DNA from: Nitrospirota bacterium
GTDB taxonomy: Bacteria > Nitrospirota > Thermodesulfovibrionia > Thermodesulfovibrionales > SM23-35
Length of the DNA stretch: 19,271 nt
Assembly: GCA_016212245.1 (NCBI GenBank)
Contig: JACRGU010000011.1
Coordinates: forward strand, 1 to 19,271
Reading direction: 5' to 3'
In this document: piece after piece, positions 8,380 through 15,321 of the stretch
How positions within the stretch are numbered: the first letter of the stretch is position 1
How the letters are laid out: every line of letters starts with the position of its first letter
Position numbers and translations under genes: made by a program
The notes under the pieces: generated by a model
What the model was told of the DNA's origin: nothing
What the model saw: only the letters and a program-made list of their open reading frames with translations
Databases searched by the model: none

Positions 8380-8850
8380 ATGCGAATAGGTTTTGGCTAC
8401 GATTGCCACAGCCTTGTTGAAGGAAGAAGGCTCATTATCGGTGGTATTGACATCCCTTTTGAAAAAGGACTTTTCGGCCATTCTGATGCAGATGTCCTGT
8501 GTCATGCAATAATTGATTCAATCATCGGTGCACTCGGCATTGGAGATATTGGAAAACATTTCCCTGACACAGACCCACAATGGAAAGATGCATCAAGCAT
8601 TAACCTTCTGAAATATATTGTTGAACTTACAGGTATAAATGGATATGAGGTCTCATGGATAGATACAACCATAATAGCAGAAAGGCCTGAGCTTTCTCCT
8701 TATATCGAATCCATGAAGGTGGCCATATCACAATCAGGAATCCCCTCAGGAGTAATCAGTATCAAGGCCAAGACAAATGAAGGCATGGGTTTCATCGGCC
8801 GTGGTGAAGGCATCGCAGCGTATGCTATGTGTCTACTGAGAAGGATTTAA
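8380..8850 (+). CDS. ispF: 2-C-methyl-D-erythritol 2,4-cyclodiphosphate synthase
   Basis: IspF cyclises CDP-ME 2-phosphate to MEcPP with release of CMP. The 156-residue protein begins MRIGFGYDCHSL, which holds the metal-ligand Asp and His of the family GxDxH motif. GHSDADVLCHAIIDSIIGA with a further metal-ligand His, the IGKHFPDTD loop and the C-terminal KAKTNEGMGFIGRGEGIAA are all present. An in-frame ATG at 8365 would overlap ispD and add five residues; the start at 8380 fits the family N-terminus better. Its TAA stop lies inside a TTAA that also contains the stop of the convergent YjbQ gene. Confidence 0.96.
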   Translation: MRIGFGYDCHSLVEGRRLIIGGIDIPFEKGLFGHSDADVLCHAIIDSIIGALGIGDIGKHFPDTDPQWKDASSINLLKYIVELTGINGYEVSWIDTTIIAERPELSPYIESMKVAISQSGIPSGVISIKAKTNEGMGFIGRGEGIAAYAMCLLRRI

Positions 8851-9248
8851 CTATCACCAATAAATTTGAGAGCTACCCTTCTGTGCCGAGGGCCATCAAA
8901 CTCGCAGAAAAAGATGGATTGCCATGTGCCCAAGAGTAACTTGCCCTCGTCAATAATCACATTCACAGATGTACCAGCAATGCTTGATTTTATATGGGCA
9001 TCAGCATTGCCTTCTCTATGGAAATAGTTCATATCATGTGGTACGAGCCTGCTCAGGGTATTCTGTATGTCACGCTGCACGCTCGGATCAGCACCTTCGT
9101 TTATTGTGATCCCTGCAGTTGTATGAGGGACATAAAGATAGCAGATACCGCTTTTAATCCCCGCCTCTTTCACAACATCATGAACCATTCCAGTAATATC
9201 AATAAATTCAATCCTCGACCTGCTCCTGACATTTATATACCTGACCAT
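8847..9248 (-). CDS. yjbQ: YjbQ/UPF0047 family protein
   Basis: This 133-residue protein has the hallmark YVPHTTAGITINEGADPSVQRD segment, the HREGNADAHIKSSIAGTS segment with conserved His residues, and the C-terminal GTWQSIFFCEFDGPRHRR. Family members carry a weak thiamine-phosphate synthase-like activity, but their physiological role is unsettled. A strong AGGAGG lies 5 nt before the ATG. It converges with ispF over a 4-nt overlap and has no obvious terminator between them. It is separated from lpxK upstream by a hairpin-rich repeat region. Confidence 0.92.
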   Translation of the reverse strand: MVRYINVRSRSRIEFIDITGMVHDVVKEAGIKSGICYLYVPHTTAGITINEGADPSVQRDIQNTLSRLVPHDMNYFHREGNADAHIKSSIAGTSVNVIIDEGKLLLGTWQSIFFCEFDGPRHRRVALKFIGDS

Positions 9249-9272
9249 CTAATCCTCCTAATAAAACCCTCA

Positions 9273-9287
9273 TGAGCCTTTGGCTCA
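9273..9287. repeat. Small hairpin TGAGCC-TTT-GGCTCA
   Basis: A perfect 6-bp stem with a 3-nt loop lies between YjbQ and lpxK, next to the larger double hairpin. It has no T-run on either side, so it is not a clear rho-independent terminator. Confidence 0.4.
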
Positions 9288-9290
9288 CAT

Positions 9291-9355
9291 GTCATTCCCG
9301 CGCAAGCGGGAATCCAGTAACCTAATGTATAGATTCCTGCTTTCGCAGGAATGAC
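9291..9355. repeat. Dispersed double-hairpin repeat (GTCATTCCCGC... type)
   Basis: Two hairpins sit in tandem: ATTCCCGC-GCAA-GCGGGAAT and ATTCCTGC-TTTC-GCAGGAAT. The whole unit is also bounded by GTCATTCC at the left and GGAATGAC at the right, so it can fold as one long structure. Repeats of this look are common in many bacterial genomes between genes. Here it lies just 3' of lpxK on the minus strand and may end or stabilise that transcript. Confidence 0.75.
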
Positions 9356-9386
9356 AACACGAAGAGACATCTAAAAATTCCTCTTT

Positions 9387-9400
9387 AGTTCAAAAGTTAA
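9387..9400. repeat. Two heptads at the lpxK stop
   Basis: AGTTCAA AAGTTAA covers the end of lpxK (VFNF and stop on the minus strand) and continues the 7-bp pattern seen elsewhere. With only two units this would not be called a repeat on its own. Confidence 0.35.
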
Positions 9401-10421
9401 AAACCTCTTCATAAAATCCTTCATCAACCGCAAACTCGATAGAAAGTGCAACGAAGTTCTCGGACACATCCAGCCCCCTAAGTCTCATTATATCTTTTTC
9501 TGTTGTAACAATCCACTCCGCACCACTCTGTTCTGCATCCCTTGTTATTACTTGTATATCACCCAGAGTGTATCTGTAATGGTCTCTGTAAGTTTTAAAC
9601 CCTATTAACTCCACATCTGCTGATAAAAGAGTTTCCCTAAACGATTCAGGGCTACCTATACCACAGAAGCCAAAGAGCCTTTTCTCTTTTGCCCATTCGG
9701 GAGGCATTACATCACCAGTTGCTGTTGTAAATTTTAAAGGCCTGTGTTCCGCAAAAAATATCGGTGCTTTTGAATTATATTGCCTTATCTCTTCAATCAG
9801 ACCACCCCCTCCCTTACCCTTCCCCCTCGATGGGGAGGGGTGGGTGAGGGGGAGTTTTGTTATCGCAATAATGACAGCTCTATTTATCGCACTGATAGGT
9901 TCTCTTAACGGGCCAAACGGCAGCAGCCTTCTGTTACCAAACGGATTTGTGCCATCAATCAACAGGATATCCTTATCTCTGAAGAGTCCCCAATGCTGGA
10001 AACCATCATCGAGGATGAAAAGATCAGGGCAAAGGGCTGAGTGCAAGGAGCTAAGGGCAAATACTCCACCTTTATACCTGTCTGCACATTTTACAATAGG
10101 GACGTCTTGTAACCTCTCTGCCATTAATACTGGCTCATCGCCATAAAATAGTGACGAGTGACGGGTGATAAGTGATGAGTTTGCAAATACAAAACATGGG
10201 TCTTTTACCTTTCCTTTATAGCCCCTCGTCAAAATGCACGGTTTAAACCCCCTCTTTTTTGCCTCCTTTGCTAAGGCTATCGTAGCAGGTGTCTTGCCAG
10301 TTCCACCAACTGTTATATTGCCTATGCTGATAACCTTGTGAGGTAGCCTTTTCTGATTCCTCAGGGCATAACGCTTTTTTATGGAATAACCGAGGTGGTA
10401 GAGAAATTCAAAAGGTATCAT
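9390..10421 (-). CDS. lpxK: Tetraacyldisaccharide 4'-kinase
   Basis: LpxK phosphorylates the 4' position of the lipid A disaccharide with ATP at the inner membrane. The N-terminus MIPFEFLYHLGYSIKKRYALR is a membrane-associating helix. The Walker A motif ISIGNITVGGTGKTP, the ILTRGYKG segment, GDEP and the FILDDGFQH catalytic motif follow in family order. The reading frame extends to a GTG at 10466, but the ATG at 10421 is chosen because AAAGG precedes it and the extra residues look unrelated. Three stretches look like inserted repeats translated in frame: a heptad tract giving SSLITRHSSLF, another giving ALSSLHSALCP, and a GC-rich palindrome giving PLTHPSPSRGKGKGGGG. They fall between conserved blocks, so activity may be kept. 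It lies at the end of the lipid A operon, separated from waaA by accessory genes. Confidence 0.93.
   Translation of the reverse strand: MIPFEFLYHLGYSIKKRYALRNQKRLPHKVISIGNITVGGTGKTPATIALAKEAKKRGFKPCILTRGYKGKVKDPCFVFANSSLITRHSSLFYGDEPVLMAERLQDVPIVKCADRYKGGVFALSSLHSALCPDLFILDDGFQHWGLFRDKDILLIDGTNPFGNRRLLPFGPLREPISAINRAVIIAITKLPLTHPSPSRGKGKGGGGLIEEIRQYNSKAPIFFAEHRPLKFTTATGDVMPPEWAKEKRLFGFCGIGSPESFRETLLSADVELIGFKTYRDHYRYTLGDIQVITRDAEQSGAEWIVTTEKDIMRLRGLDVSENFVALSIEFAVDEGFYEEVFNF
9804..9853. repeat. GC-rich palindromic repeat inside lpxK
   Basis: A C-rich left arm and G-rich right arm form an imperfect palindrome centred near 9828-9830. It encodes the low-complexity peptide PLTHPSPSRGKGKGGGG within LpxK. 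Such palindromes resemble dispersed repeats that are usually intergenic. Confidence 0.65.
10026..10060. repeat. Five tandem heptads inside lpxK
   Basis: AGGGCAA AGGGCTG AGTGCAA GGAGCTA AGGGCAA occurs on the plus strand within lpxK and yields the LpxK peptide ALSSLHSALCP on the minus strand. The segment sits just before the FILDDGFQH motif. Confidence 0.6.
10151..10178. repeat. Four tandem heptads inside lpxK
   Basis: GTGACGA GTGACGG GTGATAA GTGATGA is a clean 7-bp tandem array. It is translated on the minus strand as SSLITRHSSL, between the RGYKG and GDEP motifs of LpxK. Confidence 0.75.
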
Positions 10422-10424
10422 ATA

Positions 10425-10490
10425 ACCTTTAGACCCTCGCCCTTCCCGACCTCCGCATGATGTCACAGATGCCCTTGATGTAGAAGTTCA
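10425..10490 (-). pseudogene. Possible hsdM 5' remnant (type I methyltransferase N-terminus)
   Basis: In the frame beginning near 10490 the minus strand reads LNFYIKGICDIMRRS followed by GRARV and a stop. I recall this as resembling the N-terminus of HsdM subunits of type I restriction-modification systems (YIKxIxDIMRR). Homology then stops. It overlaps the 3' end of the HEPN gene in another frame. A diverged copy of the same eight residues lies at 11049-11080. The identity rests on a short match from memory. Confidence 0.35.
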
Positions 10491-10687
10491 AGGATTGGGG
10501 GGGATGTAAGTTTGCGGTTGTTAAGCTGTAGGAGAAACGCCTTTAGATATTTTTCTAAGGATTGTTGGAAGAAGAAACCGGCTGCTTCAGCATCCTCTTT
10601 TTCTAACATATGTCGGACGCGAACCCAATCTTTCCTTGCTATTTTTAACCAGTCACGAGATGATAATGAATCTTTTTGCTCATTCAT
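10463..10687 (-). CDS. HEPN domain protein, C-terminally truncated
   Basis: This 74-residue ORF shows the first half of a HEPN domain: WLKIARKDWVRVRHML, then AGFFFQQSLEKYLKAFLLQ, matching the family FxxQQxxEKxLKAxL helix. Full HEPN partners of MNT proteins are about 110-140 residues, so the second half, including any Rx4-6H RNase motif, is missing. The frame ends shortly after a run of seven C (10497-10503), just as an ILELLHQ helix begins. That point could be a frameshift or the junction with foreign DNA. The start overlaps the MNT stop in an ATGA, as in intact MNT-HEPN toxin-antitoxin pairs. It is probably an inactive relic. Confidence 0.8.
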   Translation of the reverse strand: MNEQKDSLSSRDWLKIARKDWVRVRHMLEKEDAEAAGFFFQQSLEKYLKAFLLQLNNRKLTSPPILELLHQGHL

Positions 10688-11001
10688 AAATTTAGCCCCT
10701 TTTCCAAGATCTCGCTTATGAATTGGTCGCCAACTTTTTTTCTCTCCTCAATTTCTTCAGGAGTTAACACAATAGGTGCAACAGGTAAACCATTTCTTAA
10801 GTCCCTTATGAGACGCCTCACAAATGCCATCCTTTCAAAAAATCTCTCTTTTGTAGGTGCAATGACCAATACATCTACGTCGCTGTCTTCTGTTGCAGTT
10901 CCCGTGGCATAGGACCCAAAGAGAATAACCCTTTCTGCATGATACTCTTTCTTTAAACGCTCACCTATCTTTCTCAGTCTTTCGTATATTTCTTTGTTCA
11001 T
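10684..11001 (-). CDS. MNT-type minimal nucleotidyltransferase (antitoxin-like)
   Basis: This 105-residue protein carries the nucleotidyltransferase motif ILFGSYATGTATEDSDVDVLVI, with GS followed by the DxD metal pair, near residues 27-48. The protein MNTs of MNT-HEPN systems neutralise HEPN RNases, in some cases by adding AMP to a tyrosine of the HEPN. An upstream ATG at 11019 is possible, but the ATG at 11001 has GAGAGG 5 nt upstream and starts at the conserved MNKEIYERL. It is directly coupled to the truncated HEPN gene. It lies inside the lipid A operon, an unusual place, so the pair is likely an insertion. Confidence 0.88.
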   Translation of the reverse strand: MNKEIYERLRKIGERLKKEYHAERVILFGSYATGTATEDSDVDVLVIAPTKERFFERMAFVRRLIRDLRNGLPVAPIVLTPEEIEERKKVGDQFISEILEKGLNL

Positions 11002-11003
11002 CT

Positions 11004-11080
11004 TAGCCTCTCTTCTCATATAATATCACAGATCTAATCATCACCAAAATATCGCAGATGCCTTTAATATATGCATTCAT
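11004..11080 (-). pseudogene. Second possible hsdM 5' remnant
   Basis: From an ATG at about 11080 the minus strand reads MNAYIKGICDI, then unrelated residues and a stop just before the MNT gene. The YIKGICDI codons differ from the copy at 10459-10490 only at third positions. This indicates both came from protein-coding DNA under selection rather than a recent DNA duplication. As with the other copy, the HsdM assignment rests on a very short match. Confidence 0.3.
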
Positions 11081-12054
11081 CCTTCAAAAAGCTTCAAAAT
11101 TTCGTCAGCTTTTTCAGGAAAAACCTTCTTAAGTGAGGGCTCCATACAACCTCTTATGACATTTCTTATATCCTTACACCATTTATCATATTCATTCTGA
11201 CTCATGCCGTAAGTAGGCTTATAAATAAATGTTAGTAAAAGCGGAATATAAAGTTTTGTAACATCTCTTGTTTCTTTGACCATTTGTCGCGTAGTATACC
11301 AAAGCAGGAAAGTACCAATTACATAACATACTGTAGCGATTGCTAAAATCCAATCAGTGACCATAAGCACCCCCTTAAAAGTAAACCCCACCCTTGCTAT
11401 ATATTTTTTACCCCGCCTAAAAGGCGGGGCTTCCAAATTCTCTCCACTGGTCAATAATGGATTTTTTCTATTCTCCAATAACCCCTTTAAGGATCTAATG
11501 ATATAGTCCACATCAGAATAATAGATATCCCAGGGTTGAAATATTTTAAATTTCTTCTGTGAAAATTTTGTTGCGATATAACTAATAGGCAGTTTTAGTT
11601 TTTGGATGGTATCTTCAAGTAATTGACTGTAGTTTTTGATTTTCTCCTCGTCTATTTCTTCGCTGAATATATGCCAAAGTAAGGCCGCATCAAAACCAAA
11701 AAGTAAATTTCTCAATGGTTGACCAAATTCTCTATAGGCTTGACGAAGTTTTTTATTCAAGTCTCGACTTTCCTTAAAAAACTTGATTTCCACTGCACAA
11801 ATAACGCTATCGTCCACTACTCTATTATAATCTTCAAAAATTAAAATCAGGTCAGGCTCTACCACTACATAAGGAATTTTTCTTCCGTACCATTTTTCAA
11901 TAGTTTCTTTGAATCTTTTGTTTTTCAGAATGTTACCCTTTTCTATTTTTCTTAAGCCAGATATGTTTGCTTTGTATATGAGATTGAATAATTCTCCAGT
12001 TATTTTAGTTTCAATCTTATTTCCACTATTTATTTGCCTTCTATCTTCTACCAT
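11077..12054 (-). CDS. PD-(D/E)XK nuclease-like domain fused to a single-pass membrane protein
   Basis: The 325-residue frame has two unlike parts. Residues 1-205 look like a PD-(D/E)XK nuclease fold: EPDLILIF (Asp68), then ICAVEIKFFK (Glu89, Lys91), followed by RQAYREFGQPLRNLLFG. Residues 231-325 hold a membrane helix (WILAIATVCYVIGTFLLW) and a charged tail ending EKADEILKLFEG. The joint is encoded by a GC-rich palindrome (11411-11429, peptide APPFRRG). Just before Met231 (11364) lies a Shine-Dalgarno-like AAGGGGGTG. The frame may therefore be two genes merged by repeat insertion, with the second still able to start at 11364. I do not recognise the family. It is in the accessory insert between waaA and lpxK, so a defence-related role is a guess. 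Confidence 0.6.
   Translation of the reverse strand: MVEDRRQINSGNKIETKITGELFNLIYKANISGLRKIEKGNILKNKRFKETIEKWYGRKIPYVVVEPDLILIFEDYNRVVDDSVICAVEIKFFKESRDLNKKLRQAYREFGQPLRNLLFGFDAALLWHIFSEEIDEEKIKNYSQLLEDTIQKLKLPISYIATKFSQKKFKIFQPWDIYYSDVDYIIRSLKGLLENRKNPLLTSGENLEAPPFRRGKKYIARVGFTFKGVLMVTDWILAIATVCYVIGTFLLWYTTRQMVKETRDVTKLYIPLLLTFIYKPTYGMSQNEYDKWCKDIRNVIRGCMEPSLKKVFPEKADEILKLFEG
11411..11429. repeat. Palindrome CCCCGCCT-AAA-AGGCGGGG inside the nuclease-like gene
   Basis: A perfect 8-bp stem with a 3-nt loop is translated as part of LEAPPFRRGKK. It marks the joint between two unlike protein parts. In an intergenic setting it would look like a terminator stem. Confidence 0.75.
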
Positions 12055-12248
12055 TTCCCAGCCTTACCCATCGCCAACCAGGAAGAAGTGGAGAGTTCGG
12101 ATTCACGTTCTGTCTCTTCCCGGCGAATGAGGTCTTCTGTCCAGCCGAGCCTATTGCTCCATGAGAAATCCTTCTTACAACCTCTTGTTGTATCTATCTT
12201 TTCATCCCAATCAGGGTGTAAAGAACGAATGGAGGTAAGTAATCGCAT
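12048..12248 (-). CDS. Small hypothetical protein
   Basis: This 66-residue ORF is rich in charged residues and Trp (HPDWDEKIDTTRGCKKDFSWSNRLGWTEDLIRREETERE). It starts 23 nt after waaA with AAGG before the ATG, and its stop overlaps the start of the next gene in ATGGTAG. That spacing suits a real gene, but I recognise no family. It may be a fragment of a larger protein lost from this accessory insert. Confidence 0.35.
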   Translation of the reverse strand: MRLLTSIRSLHPDWDEKIDTTRGCKKDFSWSNRLGWTEDLIRREETERESELSTSSWLAMGKAGKW

Positions 12249-12271
12249 TTTTACCTTATTGTGTTATTTTA

Positions 12272-13567
12272 CTATTCAGGGATATACCCTGCAATAATCT
12301 CGACTGCCCTTTCAACAACACCTGTATTTTTTCTGTATAATCGCTGCGCCTTTGAGCCAATTTCTTTTGCCCTATCAGGTAAGATGAGAAGCTCTCTTAA
12401 TTTTGAATAAAGCCCTTCTTCATTGACCTTGATGGCTGCACCTTCTCTGTAGAAATCCTCAATGACAGGGAAGTTTTCCATATGAGGACCACATAATATA
12501 GGTTTTCCCCAGTATGCTGGCTCGAGTGGATTCTGACCCCCATAGCCTCTAAAACTCTTGCCGATGATTGCGATATCAGATATACCATAGATTGCTGAGA
12601 GCTCACCAATAGTGTCTAGGAGAATAATTACACCTTCAAAAGTGTTGAGTGTTGAATGTTGAGTGTTAAGTGTTGAGTGCTTTATAAATTGGATCCCTTT
12701 TGACCTTAGCATATCCTCAACCTCTTTAAACCTCTCAGGGTGTCTCGGTGCAATGATAAGATTAAGGTCCTGAAAATCTTTTTTAAGCTCAATATAAACA
12801 GAGGTTATTAGTTCCTCTTCTCCTTCATGAGTGCTTCCTACTACGATAACAGGCCTATTTATCTTTTCTGTCCATAAGGGAATCTGCGAAGGAGGTCTTA
12901 TATCGAATTTAAAGTTACCCAAGACCATAATCCTGCTACTATCAACACCAAGGCTTTTTATCCTCTCAGCATATACCTCACCCTGCATACCAAAGAGGTC
13001 CACACAGGAAAGAATCCGCTTCATAAAGAAAGAGATCTTTTTATACCCTTTGAATGAGCCTTCAGAAATCCTTCCATTAAGCACAATAACAGGGATTCCA
13101 TTCTTTTTAAATACCCTGAAGATATTCGGCCATAGTTCTGTCTCGATAACGATTAAAATCTCAGGCCTTATCCTTTTCAGGGCTACATTCAGGATTAAGG
13201 TAATATCAAATGGGAGATATACAATTGTTGTACCTTCAGGTGCCCTTTCCCTTGCCACCTTCTGGCCTGTGTCAGTGATTGTTGAAAGTATTATGCCTCT
13301 TGATGGATATCGCTCCCTGAGTCTTTTAAGCAGGGGTAGTGCTGCCATGACCTCTCCCACAGATACAGCATGAACCCAGATAATCCCCCCACACCCCCCT
13401 TTAGTAAAGGGGGGGAGGGGGGATTTAGGAATGACGAGTGACGAGTTTAAAAAACCAAATTTTTCTCTAAACCATCGTCTCCTCAGTTCCTTTGGTCTCT
13501 TCAAATACTCGAGTGGGAATAAAAAAATCAGGGCAATAATATATATGAGACTGTAAAATAGATACAT
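12272..13567 (-). CDS. waaA: 3-deoxy-D-manno-octulosonic acid (Kdo) transferase
   Basis: WaaA (KdtA) adds Kdo from CMP-Kdo to the lipid A precursor at the cytoplasmic face of the inner membrane. The N-terminal membrane helix (residues 2-20) and WFREKFGF are typical. The IWVHAVSVGEVMAALPL motif with catalytic Glu, ETELWPN, VLNGRISE, PVIVVGSTHEGEEE, IIAPRHPER, and GGQNPLEPA near the C-terminus are also present. Two inserts are visible: SSLVIPKSPLPPFTKGGCGG between KFGF and IWVHA (heptads plus a palindrome), and KHSTLNTQHSTLNT from five 7-bp repeats. Without them the length would be close to the usual 420. The gene starts 2 nt after msbA, within the lipid A operon. Confidence 0.95.
   Translation of the reverse strand: MYLFYSLIYIIALIFLFPLEYLKRPKELRRRWFREKFGFLNSSLVIPKSPLPPFTKGGCGGIIWVHAVSVGEVMAALPLLKRLRERYPSRGIILSTITDTGQKVARERAPEGTTIVYLPFDITLILNVALKRIRPEILIVIETELWPNIFRVFKKNGIPVIVLNGRISEGSFKGYKKISFFMKRILSCVDLFGMQGEVYAERIKSLGVDSSRIMVLGNFKFDIRPPSQIPLWTEKINRPVIVVGSTHEGEEELITSVYIELKKDFQDLNLIIAPRHPERFKEVEDMLRSKGIQFIKHSTLNTQHSTLNTFEGVIILLDTIGELSAIYGISDIAIIGKSFRGYGGQNPLEPAYWGKPILCGPHMENFPVIEDFYREGAAIKVNEEGLYSKLRELLILPDRAKEIGSKAQRLYRKNTGVVERAVEIIAGYIPE
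12642..12676. repeat. Five tandem heptads inside waaA
   Basis: GTGTTGA GTGTTGA ATGTTGA GTGTTAA GTGTTGA is a near-perfect 7-bp array. It is translated on the minus strand as STLNTQHSTLNT, seven residues per three units. It lies in a loop between the two Rossmann-like halves' conserved blocks of WaaA. Confidence 0.8.
13394..13414. repeat. Palindrome inside waaA encoding PLPPFTKGG
   Basis: CCCCCCTTTA (13394-13403), a single G, and TAAAGGGGGG (13405-13414) form a perfect 10-bp inverted repeat, flanked by further C and G runs. It encodes SPLPPFTKGG in WaaA, a peptide I know as the translation of a dispersed palindromic repeat in several bacterial genomes. Heptads ATGACGA GTGACGA (13431-13444) lie directly beside it. 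Confidence 0.75.
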
Positions 13568-13569
13568 CT

Positions 13570-15321
13570 CTATAATAGTGACGATACATCCACAGCCTGA
13601 GCACTGAACTGTAGTTCATAGAGTCTTTTATAGATACCACCTCTCTCGATAAGCTCCTCATGGGTTCCTGACTCAACAATCCTTCCTTTATCGAGGACGA
13701 TAATCCTCGTGGCACGTCTGACTGTGGATAGTCTGTGGGCAATCACAAAGGTGGTTCTGTTTTCCATGAGATTTTCGAGTGCCTTCTGCACCATCATCTC
13801 AGAGTGGGTATCGAGGGATGAGGTTGCCTCATCAAGTATCAGTATTGGAGGGTTTTTCAGGACAGCACGGGCTATGGAAAGCCTCTGCCTCTCGCCACCT
13901 GAGAGCCTTATACCCCGCTCACCTATGACTGTTTCATATCCCTGAGGAAGCTCTATAATAAACTCATGCGCAAAGGCAGCCTTTGCAGCACTGACAATCT
14001 CATCCTCACCTGCATCAGGCTTGCCGAATACAATATTATTCCTCACTGTATCATTAAACAAAATAACATCCTGGCTCACAACCCCTATCTGTCCTCTAAG
14101 GGACTTCAGTGCGGCTGACGATATATCAATACCATCTAAATAAATAGCTCCGGTTGAAGGGTCATGAAACCTCGGCAGAAGGTCAACCAGCGTGGTCTTT
14201 CCTACTCCACTCCTTCCTACAATAGCAACTATCTCCCCCTTTTTAATACTCAGGTTTATATCCTTTAATGCCTCATATCTGACACCCGGATATTTAAAAG
14301 AGACATTTTTAAATTCCATTTTTTCTCTTATATGCGGAATAATTACATTTCCATCTTTTTCTCGTTCCTTATTCTCTATCTCAGATATCCTTTCTAAAGA
14401 TGCCCTTGCCTGTTGTATCCCATTGTTAACAGCTGCGAGCCTCTTAGCTGGTGTATAAACCATGAATATTGCTGTCAGGAGAGAGAAAAATCCACCTGGG
14501 GTTATTGCCCCTGTTATAACAAGCCTTCCACCATACCATAGGACAAAGGCAATACCAAGCCCTCCTACAACCTCCATCAACAGGGAGGTAGACTCTATAA
14601 GCCTTGTTGACCTCATAATCTCTCTGTAGAAGTCCTGGTTTTTCTCTTTGAATTTACTGACAGTGTCACCTTCACGGCCAAAGACCTTTATCATCTTGAT
14701 ACCGCTAAAACTCTCTGTAAGGTATTCTGTTATTATTGAGATCTTCTGCTGTGTCCTCTTGCTGACCTTTTTTAACCTCTTCCCGAGACTGCCTGCACCG
14801 TAAAATGCTGCAGGAAGCACTGTGACTGCCATAAGGGCAAGGTCCCATCTCCTGTAGAATGCCACTGCTAAAAGCACCACTACTGTTGCACTCTCAACAA
14901 ACAGGTCTTTTATTGAGAAGGAAAGTAGACCCTGTAAGGTGCCTATGTCATTAGTTATTCGAGAAAGGGTTGAACCTGTGGATTCCTTCTTATAGTGTCC
15001 CACAGGAAGATACATCAGATGTCCAAAGAGTCTGTTCCTCATATCCCTGACAACCTTTGCCCCAGTTGAACGCATAAGATACGACTGGAGAAAAGCGAAT
15101 AATCCCCTCAGAAGATAGAGTATTAAGATGGCAAAGGGCAGGATGGCCAGCAATGTATTATTCTTTTCAAGAAAGATCCCATCGAGGGCAGGCTTTACAA
15201 GCCATGCAAGCCCACCGTTAATTCCAGAGATAATAAGACTCATAATGCCTGCAAGGACAATCCCCCCCCAGTAAGGTCTGATCAGTCTTAATATCCTCTT
15301 TATTGTCTCTATTGTTTCCAA
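13570..15321 (-). CDS. msbA: Lipid A export ABC transporter (MsbA-like), permease-ATPase
   Basis: This 583-residue half-transporter has six predicted membrane segments in residues 15-310 and a C-terminal ATPase. The ATPase shows Walker A (VGRSGVGKTT), Q-loop (GVVSQDVILF), signature (LSGGERQRLSIARA), Walker B (ILILDEATSSLD) and the H-loop (IAHRLST). Homodimers of this family flip lipid A-core across the inner membrane. The start is a TTG at 15321, inside the 3' end of lpxB (13-nt overlap), with GGAG about 9 nt upstream; no ATG fits before the first membrane helix. Its place between lpxB and waaA makes MsbA more likely than another ABC exporter. Confidence 0.93.
   Translation of the reverse strand: METIETIKRILRLIRPYWGGIVLAGIMSLIISGINGGLAWLVKPALDGIFLEKNNTLLAILPFAILILYLLRGLFAFLQSYLMRSTGAKVVRDMRNRLFGHLMYLPVGHYKKESTGSTLSRITNDIGTLQGLLSFSIKDLFVESATVVVLLAVAFYRRWDLALMAVTVLPAAFYGAGSLGKRLKKVSKRTQQKISIITEYLTESFSGIKMIKVFGREGDTVSKFKEKNQDFYREIMRSTRLIESTSLLMEVVGGLGIAFVLWYGGRLVITGAITPGGFFSLLTAIFMVYTPAKRLAAVNNGIQQARASLERISEIENKEREKDGNVIIPHIREKMEFKNVSFKYPGVRYEALKDINLSIKKGEIVAIVGRSGVGKTTLVDLLPRFHDPSTGAIYLDGIDISSAALKSLRGQIGVVSQDVILFNDTVRNNIVFGKPDAGEDEIVSAAKAAFAHEFIIELPQGYETVIGERGIRLSGGERQRLSIARAVLKNPPILILDEATSSLDTHSEMMVQKALENLMENRTTFVIAHRLSTVRRATRIIVLDKGRIVESGTHEELIERGGIYKRLYELQFSAQAVDVSSLL

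Noticed and set aside
10151..10178. Heptad arrays considered as CRISPR repeats
   Set aside because: Units are 7 bp with no spacers and no cas genes nearby.
10422..10466. GTG at 10466 as lpxK start
   Set aside because: The extra 15 residues are unlike LpxK and read through the hsdM-like remnant; ATG 10421 has AAAGG upstream and a typical N-terminus.
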